64,000 nucleotides of DNA from Alicyclobacillus acidocaldarius subsp. acidocaldarius Tc-4-1. GTDB lineage: Bacteria > Bacillota > Bacilli > Alicyclobacillales > Alicyclobacillaceae. The translations under genes and the position numbers were made by a program. The notes under the pieces were generated by a model. It did not search any database, was not told the origin of the DNA, and worked only from the letters and a program-made list of their open reading frames with translations. This document shows positions 28,041-35,443 of this stretch, one piece after another. The stretch's first letter is position 1, and each line of letters begins with the position of its first letter. The stretch lies in NCBI RefSeq assembly GCF_000219875.1, contig NC_017167.1, positions 62,001-126,000 of the forward strand, read 5' to 3'.

Positions 28041-29237
28041 TTATGGGCGGCGCATTTCGTACGGCCGCCCCTTCCAGTGATCTCCTGTATGGAACCAGAA
28101 CCGCCTGGCGGAATCGAGCGTCATGAGCGTGTACAGGAAGCCTGCCACGGGAAGCAGGGCGGATCGCGCCGGCGACAGGTGGTACCAGCGGAGCATCGGC
28201 ACGAAGGTCGCGGCGAGAATGGCGTATGCGATTCCGCCAAGGCACAAAGCGTCGAGTCCCCCCTGCGCGCCCGCCAGAAGACCTGCGAGGCCGGCGATAA
28301 GAGCTATGGGGGGCACGGCGTACAAGAGCAGCATGCCGAGGGCGGTGCCCACGAGCAGCCAGGCGGAAAACCGCAGCTGCACGAACGCGGTGCGCGCAAT
28401 CATCCGCCAGATCTCGCCGAGGCTTCCGTAGGCACGCACGCTCACCACGTCGTCGCCAAGCCCGAGCCAGAGGCGCCCGCCGCCATCCGCCACGAGCCGA
28501 GCGAGCGCACAGTCGTCGATCACGGCATTGCGAATGGGCTCAAGGCCCGGGGGCATGGGCAACAGGCGGCGCCGGACGAGCACGCATCCGCCCGCCGCGG
28601 CCGCGGTCCTTCGCCTAGGGTGGGACACCCACGCGAACGGGTACAGCTTCGCGAAGAAGTACACGAAGGCCGGAATGAGGAGCTTTTCCCATGGGCTCTC
28701 GGCCCTGAGCCGGACCATGAGCGAGACGAGGTCCAACCCGTCTCGCTCGGCCCGCGCCACGAGGGCCTGGACGCTCGTCGGTGCATGCGAGATGTCCGCG
28801 TCCGTGAACAGCACGTACGCCGCATCGTCCGGCACGTGCCTGAGCCCATTCTGCATGGCCCACACCTTGCCCGCCCACCCGGGCGGAAGCGCATCCGCGC
28901 GCACCACGCGCAGCCGGTCCGCCAGGCCAAGCTCCGCCGCAATGCGCTCGGCCACCTCCGCCGTGCCGTCTGTGCTGTGATCGTCCACGAGCACGACGTG
29001 GAACTCACCGGGATACGCCTGCGAGAGAAGCGTCGGAAGCGTCCTCGACAGGACGTCCGCCTCGTTGCGCGCGGGCACCACGGCCCACACGGCCGGCCAC
29101 GCGTCGGGCGCCCTCGCCTCGGCCGCCATTCTTGCGGTATTCATGGAGAGCGCCGTGCGCCAATAGAAGCCGCGTCCGACAAGCAGAAAGATCCACGCCA
29201 CGAGACTTACGGCCGCGGCCCAAGCCAGCGCCGTCAT
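28041..29237 (-). CDS. hpnB: Hopene-associated glycosyltransferase HpnB
   Basis: 398 residues, GT2 family. N-terminal TM anchor (residues 1-22), GT-A domain with VVPARNEADVLSRTLPTLL, LVDDHSTDGTAEVA and FTDADISHAPTSVQALV (DxD), an acceptor-side IDDCALARLV, and 3-4 C-terminal membrane helices ending in RFWFHTGDHWKGRPYE. The length, C-terminal helices and D-D-C-A-L-A pattern match HpnB, which is associated with hopanoid gene clusters. Alicyclobacillus membranes are known to be rich in hopanoids. No other hopanoid gene (shc, hpnG, hpnH) lies in the window. GGAAGGAGCG ribosome site before the ATG. Confidence 0.85.
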   Translation of the reverse strand: MTALAWAAAVSLVAWIFLLVGRGFYWRTALSMNTARMAAEARAPDAWPAVWAVVPARNEADVLSRTLPTLLSQAYPGEFHVVLVDDHSTDGTAEVAERIAAELGLADRLRVVRADALPPGWAGKVWAMQNGLRHVPDDAAYVLFTDADISHAPTSVQALVARAERDGLDLVSLMVRLRAESPWEKLLIPAFVYFFAKLYPFAWVSHPRRRTAAAAGGCVLVRRRLLPMPPGLEPIRNAVIDDCALARLVADGGGRLWLGLGDDVVSVRAYGSLGEIWRMIARTAFVQLRFSAWLLVGTALGMLLLYAVPPIALIAGLAGLLAGAQGGLDALCLGGIAYAILAATFVPMLRWYHLSPARSALLPVAGFLYTLMTLDSARRFWFHTGDHWKGRPYEMRRP

Positions 29238-29290
29238 GGGGCAACGCTCCTTCCTTCGCGGCGCCTATCGCCGCGTTGTCCAACGATGCC

Positions 29291-29321
29291 TGTACAATTG
29301 CTTCTGAACTCAGTATACTGA
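29291..29321 (+). promoter_or_regulatory. Promoter and palindromic operator of the XRE-kinase gene
   Basis: TGTACA, 17 bases, TATACT. The -10 box is the centre of a perfect 12-bp palindrome TCAGTATACTGA (29310-29321). The XRE domain of the following gene is the obvious candidate binder, suggesting autorepression. Confidence 0.5.
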
Positions 29322-29345
29322 TTAGAAACTTGCGTGCGGGGACGG

Positions 29346-30140
29346 ATGCCCGTGAGTCAAATTCGCTTTCACCTGGATCGGCTCCTGTCTGAGCGAAACT
29401 GGAAAGTTCCCGACCTGGTGAAACGGTCCGGTGTCAACAAGAACACGCTTTACGCCATGAAGAAAAACGCCATCACCCGCGTGGATCTCCGGGTGTTAGA
29501 ACGAATTTGCGACGCGCTCGCGTGCAAGCTGTCCGATCTCATGACCTACGAACCAGAGGGGGAGACGCATACGAAGGGCCTGCTCTTCATCCTGTCCGGG
29601 CCGTCCGGAGCAGGAAAAAACACGCTCATCAACGCGCTCCGGGATCGGTACGATCTCGGCCTTACGTTCATCCCGTCGTTTTCGACGAGGCCGATGCGGC
29701 CGGGTGAGACGAACGGCAATCCCTACTACTTCGTGTCCCGCGAAGAGTTCATGCGCATGGCCGAGCGGGGCGAATTCCTCGAGTACGAAACCATCCATGG
29801 GAACTTGTACGGCACGCACCTGTTGAGTTACGAGCGGGCCCTCAACGAGGGCCGCATGATCATCAAGGACATCGACGTAAACGGCGCGCTCAACATGAAG
29901 CGCGTGTTTGGCGATCGCGTCATCCTGATCTACGTCCGCCCGACGTGCCTCGACGATCTCGAAGGAAGGCTTCACCACCGCGGCGACAAAGAGGAAGACA
30001 TACGCATCCGCATGCAGCGTCTCAAGTACGAGGAGTCGCTGTCGGATCAGTTCGATTTCCTCATCTTCAACGATGACGTCGCCACCGCCACGGCGGAACT
30101 CGCCCACATCATTCGCACCTGCACGAGAAAGCACGCGTAA
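29346..30140 (+). CDS. XRE helix-turn-helix fused to a guanylate kinase-like domain
   Basis: 264 residues. Residues about 5-66 form a Cro/CI-type helix-turn-helix (VPDLVKRSGVNKNTLYAMKK, LRVLERICDALACKLSDLM). Residues about 77-264 are a guanylate kinase-like domain with P-loop GPSGAGKNT (85-93), GMP-binding STRPMRPGETNGNPYYFVS and FLEYETIHGNLYGT, and a lid region rich in Arg. In the P-loop an Asn replaces the usual Ser/Thr/Gly after Lys. It could be a nucleotide-sensing repressor or an active kinase under self-control. A start at 29352 (GTG) is also possible; the ribosome site is weak. Followed 12 bases later by a sensor kinase gene. Confidence 0.85.
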   Translation: MPVSQIRFHLDRLLSERNWKVPDLVKRSGVNKNTLYAMKKNAITRVDLRVLERICDALACKLSDLMTYEPEGETHTKGLLFILSGPSGAGKNTLINALRDRYDLGLTFIPSFSTRPMRPGETNGNPYYFVSREEFMRMAERGEFLEYETIHGNLYGTHLLSYERALNEGRMIIKDIDVNGALNMKRVFGDRVILIYVRPTCLDDLEGRLHHRGDKEEDIRIRMQRLKYEESLSDQFDFLIFNDDVATATAELAHIIRTCTRKHA

Positions 30141-30152
30141 AGGCGGGACAGC

Positions 30153-32108
30153 ATGCAGGTCAACGTTCATCCCCGCGTGCGCTTTTCGCTGCGCTACAAG
30201 ATCATCGCCATCCTCTTTGGCGCCATGCTCGTGGTCCTCGCGCTCGGCGGGACGCTGTTTTACAGCGTCGCCAGGCAGCAGATGCTCAAGAGCGCGGACA
30301 AGCAGGCGCAGCTCCTCGCGCAACAGATTGAGCTCGAGGTCGAGTCGAGCGAGGCCGGGCAAGCCTACATCGACAACCTCCTCGGCAACGAGCTGCGCAT
30401 CGCCTCCATCGCGATTGAAAAGCAACTCCGGCCCCACTGGCGGGACGTGACCAACGCTCAGTTGCGCCAGTTATCCGCAGAGCTCGGCGTGAGCGGCATC
30501 ACGCTTCTCGCGCCCACGGCCGACGACATCGTGGGCGTGCGCTCGTCGGATCCGCGCGAGATTGGCCTTTCCACGCGCGGCATGGGCAAATGGTACATCG
30601 CTTTCCGCGATCTTCTCGCCGGAAGGCCCCAAGCGTCCACGTACGGCACCGCAGAGAAAAACTACTGGTCCGGGCCCTTCGCCAACGCCGCCTCCGATCC
30701 GTCCAAGGTCGACAAGTGGGGCTACTACTACGACGGCACGACGGACTACATCATCGATCCGTTTTACGTCCAGACGTCCATCCCCGGCTACGAACAGGTG
30801 GTCAGCGTCAACAGCACCATCCGCCACATCCTGGCGACCGAGCCTGACATCCTGTCCATCGCCGTGCTGAACAAGACCTTTGACGAAAAGCCGATTCGTT
30901 ACTCGTACAAGGGCCTCTCCTGGATCGATATCGCCAATCAGCCCGTCATGTACGGCGCCTATCGGTATGCCGATCACGACCTCGACGTCAAGCTCAAAGA
31001 CCGCGCTTTGTCCACGGGCCACATGCAGACGGCCCTCGATCACATCGACGGCACGACGGTGATGAAGGCGTTCATCCCCGAGTCGGAGCAGGGGAGTCGA
31101 TACGTCGTCGAGATCGTGATGAACTACCACCTCATCACGGCACAACTGGCGGATCTTCTGCACGACATGGCCATTCTGGGCGGGGCGCTCCTCGTGCTGA
31201 CTGGCGTGCTCTCGTTCGTCGGCGCGGAGCTCATCACGCGCCCGCTCAAGCGCATCACCGAGGCGGTGGACGAAATTGCCGACCGGAATTTCGCGGCGCA
31301 CGTCGAGGTGGCGCGATCGGACGAGATTGGCGTGCTCGCCGCGCACGTGAACGAGATGTCGGAGAAGCTGGTGGAATATTTGCGCGAACTCACGCGCCGG
31401 GAGCGCGGCAGGGGCGTCGATTACCTCGTGATGGCTACCCAGGCGCTGGTGCACGAGCTCGGCACGCCGCTCGCCGCCATGCGGCAGATGGCGGAGCTCT
31501 TGCCGAGGATCGAGCCGAACCTCGGAGAGAAGGCGCGCGAGATCCTCGAGCGGATGCGATCCGCTTCTGAATACGCGAATCGAATCGCACGAGACTTCAC
31601 GGCGTTCTTGCGCAACGGCATGCTGACCGTGAGGCGCCGCGACGTGGTGCGGCTGGTGTCGGACGCCGTTGGCCTGTGTTCGTCCATGGCCCAGGCCCGC
31701 CATGTGAAGCTCTCGTTTCGAAACGAGACCGGACATCGGCACGTGTACCTCGATGTGGATGAAGACAAGCTGTTTGGCGCCATCGTGAACCTCGTGAGAA
31801 ACGCCATTGACGCCATTCCGGACGATCGCGCCCGGCGCGAGGTGGACGTGACGGTGAGAATAGAAGCCGAAGAGCTGCACATCGACGTGATCGACAGCGG
31901 CGTCGGGATCCCGCGGGACCGCTGGGACCGGATTTTTGTTCCGTACAGTTCCACGAAAAAGGGCGGGCTGGGCCTTGGGCTCACGTTCTGCGGCCTCATC
32001 GCCATCGCGCACGGCGGGACGGTGGGCGTGGTCCAGTCCAGCCCTCAGGGCACGCACATCCGCATGCGCCTGCCCCTCAAGCACGAGCCGATTCAGGTGG
32101 ACGCGTAG
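30153..32108 (+). CDS. Sensor histidine kinase with Cache-type sensor and HAMP
   Basis: 651 residues. TM1 at about 17-40, a large extracytoplasmic domain of about 290 residues with Cache-like features (WYIAFRDLLAGRP, YYYDGTTDYIIDPFY), TM2 at about 337-360, HAMP to about 413 (ITRPLKRITEAVDEIADRNF), HisKA with His434 (ALVHELGTPLAAMRQ) and HATPase_c (NLVRNAIDAI, DSGVGIPRDRW, GLGLGLTFCGLIA). The H-box reads HELGTPL rather than HELRTPL. It senses an external ligand and should phosphorylate a partner regulator, but none is encoded nearby. It probably shares a transcript with the XRE-guanylate kinase gene 12 bases upstream. Confidence 0.92.
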   Translation: MQVNVHPRVRFSLRYKIIAILFGAMLVVLALGGTLFYSVARQQMLKSADKQAQLLAQQIELEVESSEAGQAYIDNLLGNELRIASIAIEKQLRPHWRDVTNAQLRQLSAELGVSGITLLAPTADDIVGVRSSDPREIGLSTRGMGKWYIAFRDLLAGRPQASTYGTAEKNYWSGPFANAASDPSKVDKWGYYYDGTTDYIIDPFYVQTSIPGYEQVVSVNSTIRHILATEPDILSIAVLNKTFDEKPIRYSYKGLSWIDIANQPVMYGAYRYADHDLDVKLKDRALSTGHMQTALDHIDGTTVMKAFIPESEQGSRYVVEIVMNYHLITAQLADLLHDMAILGGALLVLTGVLSFVGAELITRPLKRITEAVDEIADRNFAAHVEVARSDEIGVLAAHVNEMSEKLVEYLRELTRRERGRGVDYLVMATQALVHELGTPLAAMRQMAELLPRIEPNLGEKAREILERMRSASEYANRIARDFTAFLRNGMLTVRRRDVVRLVSDAVGLCSSMAQARHVKLSFRNETGHRHVYLDVDEDKLFGAIVNLVRNAIDAIPDDRARREVDVTVRIEAEELHIDVIDSGVGIPRDRWDRIFVPYSSTKKGGLGLGLTFCGLIAIAHGGTVGVVQSSPQGTHIRMRLPLKHEPIQVDA

Positions 32109-33214
32109 ATGGTGATGCGCGTGGTGAGCTTGTGCGTCTCGTCGAACAGGGTGGGCGGCACGTCAAACCACGCGTCCTGGGCGGAGCCCCAGGTGGGGTC
32201 CACCAGGATGTACCGGTCTTGGTTCGGAATCCACACCTCGTTCCACGCGTGGGACCCTTCCACCCCGCCGGTCACCGCCACGCCCTCGTCGATGCGCACG
32301 GTCAGACCCACGGCATGCGCCATGTCCGCATAGAGGAGCGCGTAGTCGGCGCACACGCCCTTTCCGGTCTCGAGCGTGGTGAGCGGGGACTGAGCGTCCC
32401 ATTTGCCATCGTAGACATAGTCGTCATATTTCTTCCAGTCGTAGTGGATGTGGTGGATCTCCCACTCGTACAAGGCGCGCGCCTTGGCGTACGGAGAGGT
32501 TAAGCCGCGCGTGATGGCAAGGGCTTTTTCGGCCACCGGCTTTGGAACGACCAGGATGCCTGTCTCCTCGCCGGGGCCCGTGGGCACGACGAACAGAGAG
32601 ATATCGGCTGCCACGGTCTGCGCCGCACCTTTGGCCAAAATCGGCATTTCCCGCTCCGCGACGGGCCGAAGCCATGGCGTGTAGACGTGATGCGAAAGCC
32701 AGCGGTACGCGGGCGACGCCTGGGCGGCTCGCGCGAGGGCCGGCGCCGAGACGTACTGGAGAACGAGAAACACGCAAGCGCCGGCGGCCGCGGCGCGAAC
32801 GGCGCCGAGCGCGCCGCCGACCACGAGCCCGCCGGCGCGGCTCAAGGCGCGGACGCGTCCCCGCGGCCGGATCCACCTGGCGAAAAGTGGCGCGAGCAGC
32901 GCTCCGATGGCGGACGAGACGATGAGATACGCGGCGAGAAACGCTATCCAGTTGCACAGCCTCGGAGATTGCTGCCAAAACGCGGCGAGATGCGCTAGCC
33001 AGCCTGGCACAAAAGCGCGCTGGCCATCCTCCAGGACGAAGTTGCGGATGGAGCGGCTCGCCGCAAAGGCGGATGCGGACGAGGCGACCACCTCGGCGAC
33101 AAATGCCGCGGTCTGTACAAGCCTCCGCGACTCTCGTTCAAATCCGCGCCGCAAGCCCGACAAGGCCGAAACCGCCACAATCGCCCACAACACCCACTCT
33201 AGCCAGTCGTTCAC
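32093..33214 (-). CDS. CvpA-like membrane domain fused to a transglutaminase-like domain
   Basis: 373 residues from a GTG after GGAGGTG. Residues 1-160 hold four membrane segments with a CvpA-like start (WVLWAIVAVSALSGLRRGFERE). Residues about 235-373 are a transglutaminase/protease-like domain with triad Cys about 288 (GKGVCADYALLY), His about 322 (GSHAWNEV) and Asp about 339 (YILVDPTWG). The catalytic domain should face outside or be attached to the membrane. The family includes peptidases and amidases acting on cell-wall or surface protein; the substrate is unknown. Its 3' end overlaps the convergent kinase gene by 16 bases. Confidence 0.85.
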   Translation of the reverse strand: MNDWLEWVLWAIVAVSALSGLRRGFERESRRLVQTAAFVAEVVASSASAFAASRSIRNFVLEDGQRAFVPGWLAHLAAFWQQSPRLCNWIAFLAAYLIVSSAIGALLAPLFARWIRPRGRVRALSRAGGLVVGGALGAVRAAAAGACVFLVLQYVSAPALARAAQASPAYRWLSHHVYTPWLRPVAEREMPILAKGAAQTVAADISLFVVPTGPGEETGILVVPKPVAEKALAITRGLTSPYAKARALYEWEIHHIHYDWKKYDDYVYDGKWDAQSPLTTLETGKGVCADYALLYADMAHAVGLTVRIDEGVAVTGGVEGSHAWNEVWIPNQDRYILVDPTWGSAQDAWFDVPPTLFDETHKLTTRITIYAST

Positions 33215-33235
33215 CGGAACACCTCCAGGTCTTCA

Positions 33236-33278
33236 GTCTATCCCGATTCCCGCCGATGGAGTAGTATGAGGGATAGAC
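33236..33278. repeat. Inverted repeat between divergent genes
   Basis: Perfect 9-bp arms GTCTATCCC (33236-33244) and GGGATAGAC (33270-33278) separated by 25 bases, just upstream of the SDR gene at 33303 and of the transglutaminase gene on the other strand. Could be a shared operator; no regulator gene adjoins. Confidence 0.4.
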
Positions 33279-33302
33279 ATCGGCTGGCGCGGGGGGATGC
33301 GT

Positions 33303-34235
33303 GTGGCATGGACGGCGGATCAGATTCCGAATCTCAAGGGGAAGTGGGCCGTCATCACGGGATCGAATAGCGGCATCGGTTGGCAGGCGGCGCGTTGGCT
33401 GGCGAAGCGCGGCGCGCGGGTCACGCTTGCGGTCCGCAACCGCGGGCGCGGCGAAGACGCCAAGGCCCGCATCCTGGCGGAGGTGCCGAGCGCGGAGGTG
33501 GACGTGCGCCTGTTGGATCTGGCCGATCTCGACAGCGTTCGGTCGTTCGCGGAGGCGCTCGTGGCGGACGGCCGGCCGCTCGACCTGCTGATCAACAATG
33601 CGGGCGTGATGGCCACCTCATACGGCACCACGCGCCAGGGCTATGAGCTTCAGTTCGGTACCAATCACCTCGGCCACTTCGCGCTCACGCTTCAGTTGCT
33701 CCCGATTCTCGCCGGGACCACGGGCGCGCGCGTGGTGACCGTAAGCAGCATGGCGCATCAGATGGCGAAGCGCCTCGATCTCGCGTACGTGCGCGGGAGT
33801 GGGCGCTATAGGCGATTCCAGAGCTACGCGCAGAGCAAACTCGCGAATCTCCTCTTTGCCTACGAGCTTGACCGGCGCCTCAAGCGCCGCGGACTCCCCT
33901 TGAAGAGCATCGCGTGCCATCCCGGGTTTGCCGCAACGTCCCTCGTGGAAAACGGCATGCTGAAGAGTTCCTGGGCCAAGCCGCTGGCTCGGGTGGTGAA
34001 CCGCTTTGCTCAGCCGAGCGAGATGGGCGCGCTTCCTACGCTGTACGCCGCTACGCATCCGGACCTCGAGGGCGGCGAGTACGTCGGTCCTGACCGGGGA
34101 TCTCGGGGATATCCCGTCGTCATGAATTCGTCCCCGGCTTCTCGCGATCTCGCCGCAGCGCGCGAGCTTTGGAGCGCCTCGCTCGACATGGCCGGCATTC
34201 CGCGCGATGCCTGGTACGCGCTCGAGGACGAATGA
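33303..34235 (+). CDS. SDR oxidoreductase, retinol dehydrogenase-like
   Basis: About 310 residues. The GTG at 33303 lies 6 bases after a GGGGGG run; an ATG two codons earlier is almost on top of that run, so GTG is preferred. Cofactor motif TGSNSGIGWQAA, NNAGVM, the Ser region VTVSSMAHQ and YAQSKLANLLFAYEL with catalytic Tyr and Lys. The spacing and the NLLFAYELDRR stretch place it with the SDR subgroup of retinol dehydrogenase/WWOX-like enzymes. NADP preference is likely from the R-rich loop (VRNRGRGEDAK). The natural substrate is unknown. Confidence 0.9.
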   Translation: MAWTADQIPNLKGKWAVITGSNSGIGWQAARWLAKRGARVTLAVRNRGRGEDAKARILAEVPSAEVDVRLLDLADLDSVRSFAEALVADGRPLDLLINNAGVMATSYGTTRQGYELQFGTNHLGHFALTLQLLPILAGTTGARVVTVSSMAHQMAKRLDLAYVRGSGRYRRFQSYAQSKLANLLFAYELDRRLKRRGLPLKSIACHPGFAATSLVENGMLKSSWAKPLARVVNRFAQPSEMGALPTLYAATHPDLEGGEYVGPDRGSRGYPVVMNSSPASRDLAAARELWSASLDMAGIPRDAWYALEDE

Positions 34236-34280
34236 ATCCGCGCCATCCTGTGCTCCCGGGAGCCAGAAAGAGGGATACAC

Positions 34281-34875
34281 GTGGCGAAGTTGTACTTTCG
34301 CTTTGGGCAGATGAACGCCAGCAAGTCCATCCAACTGTTGACCGTTGCGCACAGCTACGAGGAGCAGGGCAAAAGGTGGCGCTTTTACGCCTGCCATCGA
34401 CGACCGGTACGGGCGCGGCGTCATCGCATCCCGGGTGGGCATTTCGAAGCAGGCCCTCGTCGTCGAGGAGGACACTGACCTCTTCGAGAGCGTGCGCGCG
34501 CAGATGCCCGACTGTGTGCTGGTGGACGAGGTTCAGTTTCTCCGCGCCTATCACGTGCAGCAGCTGGCGCGCGTGGCGGACGATCTCGACATTCCCGTGA
34601 TCATGTACGGCCTGCTCAAGGACTACCGCAACCGCCTATTCGAGGGCAGTGAGGCGGCCATCCTGTGGGCGGACCGGATAGAAGAGATCAAGACCATCTG
34701 CGCGCATCCCGGCTGCGACCGCAAGGCGACGATGATTCTCAAGGTCAAGGACGGGCGCCCGGTGTACGAGGGCGAGCAGATTGAAGTCGGCGGGAACGAT
34801 CTCTACAAATCCGTCTGCCGCAAGCACTACTTTCACCCGGACGTGGAGGGCCTGATGCGCGCCACGGGCCCGTGA
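34281..34875 (+). pseudogene. tdk: Thymidine kinase gene with frame disruption
   Basis: The first frame (from a GTG after AAAGAGGG) gives the N-terminus [17 protein letters not shown] with the P-loop variant MNASKS. The rest lies in another frame: [18 protein letters not shown], Walker B-like VLVDEVQFL, and a zinc site (CAHPGCDRK, CRKHYF). The switch is at about 34373-34388. Restoring one G after AAAAGG and one T in TTTT gives [13 protein letters not shown], the exact spacing of the family, and a protein of about 198 residues. Intact Tdk phosphorylates thymidine in the salvage pathway. As written, the gene cannot make it; sequencing error is a serious alternative. Confidence 0.85.
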
Positions 34876-34919
34876 GGCAAGCGTTCAGCGGCGCAGTGCT
34901 CCGCCCCGGCGCCTCGGTG

Positions 34920-35273
34920 TCACAGTTCGAGCGAAAGCTGGATGGCGGGCGCCTTCGCCAGGTCCTCTTCCGCCGCGCGAAGACAAGCGGTAAGCGTATA
35001 GACGGGCATGTTCAATTGGCATGCCACGTACACTTCCAGTCGGGCGCCGCGCGAGCGTTCCCATCCGGGAAGGGTCACGACGGCGTCCGCATCCATGAGC
35101 ATGCGGATGTCGCGGCGCATGGCGGCATACCAATCGTCTTCGGGCGAACCATACTCGGCCGGGTTGATGACCTCAAGGCCCCGCGCTCGGAGCGCCTTTG
35201 CTGCCTCCAGGAACGCCGGACGATTCCCGTGCGGGAGCCCTGTCATGGGACCGGACAGATAGACGCGCTTCAC
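34920..35273 (-). CDS. DUF4406 protein, nucleoside deoxyribosyltransferase-like, under LexA control
   Basis: 117 residues from a GTG after GGGAGGCGA; the frame upstream has no ribosome site. The start KRVYLSGPMTGLPHGNRPAFLEAA and the later MRRDIRMLMDADAVVTLPGWERSRGARLE are the DUF4406 signature, a family related to nucleoside 2-deoxyribosyltransferases (Rossmann-like, S-G-P-M nucleotide loop). Its biochemical role is not established. Its promoter has a LexA box in the spacer, so it is a predicted SOS gene. It is convergent with tdk, another deoxynucleoside gene. Confidence 0.82.
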   Translation of the reverse strand: MKRVYLSGPMTGLPHGNRPAFLEAAKALRARGLEVINPAEYGSPEDDWYAAMRRDIRMLMDADAVVTLPGWERSRGARLEVYVACQLNMPVYTLTACLRAAEEDLAKAPAIQLSLEL

Positions 35274-35303
35274 GTGATCTCGCCTCCCCAGCATCTTGAG
35301 TCC

Positions 35304-35332
35304 AGAATATGCGAACATGTGTTCGGTGTCAA
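35304..35332 (-). promoter_or_regulatory. SOS promoter with LexA box
   Basis: Minus-strand TTGACA, 17 bases, TATTCT. The spacer holds CGAACATGTGTTCG (35312-35325), which fits the Bacillota LexA consensus CGAAC-N4-GTTCG. A repressor bound here would cover both boxes of the DUF4406 gene promoter. Confidence 0.8.
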
Positions 35333-35350
35333 GAGGGTGGCGCAATCTCC

Positions 35351-35387
35351 TTGGCGAACGTTTTGTCTTTATATACAATGAACGTTC
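35351..35387 (+). promoter_or_regulatory. Promoter of the FAD dehydrogenase gene with flanking inverted repeat
   Basis: TTGGCG, 17 bases, TACAAT. The -10 is bracketed by GAACGTT (35356-35362) and AACGTTC (35381-35387), a possible operator. The arms also look like LexA half-sites, but the spacing does not fit LexA. Confidence 0.5.
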
Positions 35388-35443
35388 GGATCACGGGGGG
35401 CGAAACGGTTCGCCTCAGGCCGCGATAACGAGGAGGATTTCGC

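Noticed and set aside
28077-29321. A 414-residue plus-strand frame
   Set aside because: Antisense shadow of hpnB with low-complexity Arg/His/Gly content.
30471-32084. A 537-residue minus-strand frame
   Set aside because: Antisense shadow of the Cache sensor kinase; no ribosome site or recognisable motif.
35356-35387. GAACGTT/AACGTTC as a second LexA site
   Set aside because: The arms are 18 bases apart, whereas LexA needs four bases between CGAAC and GTTCG.
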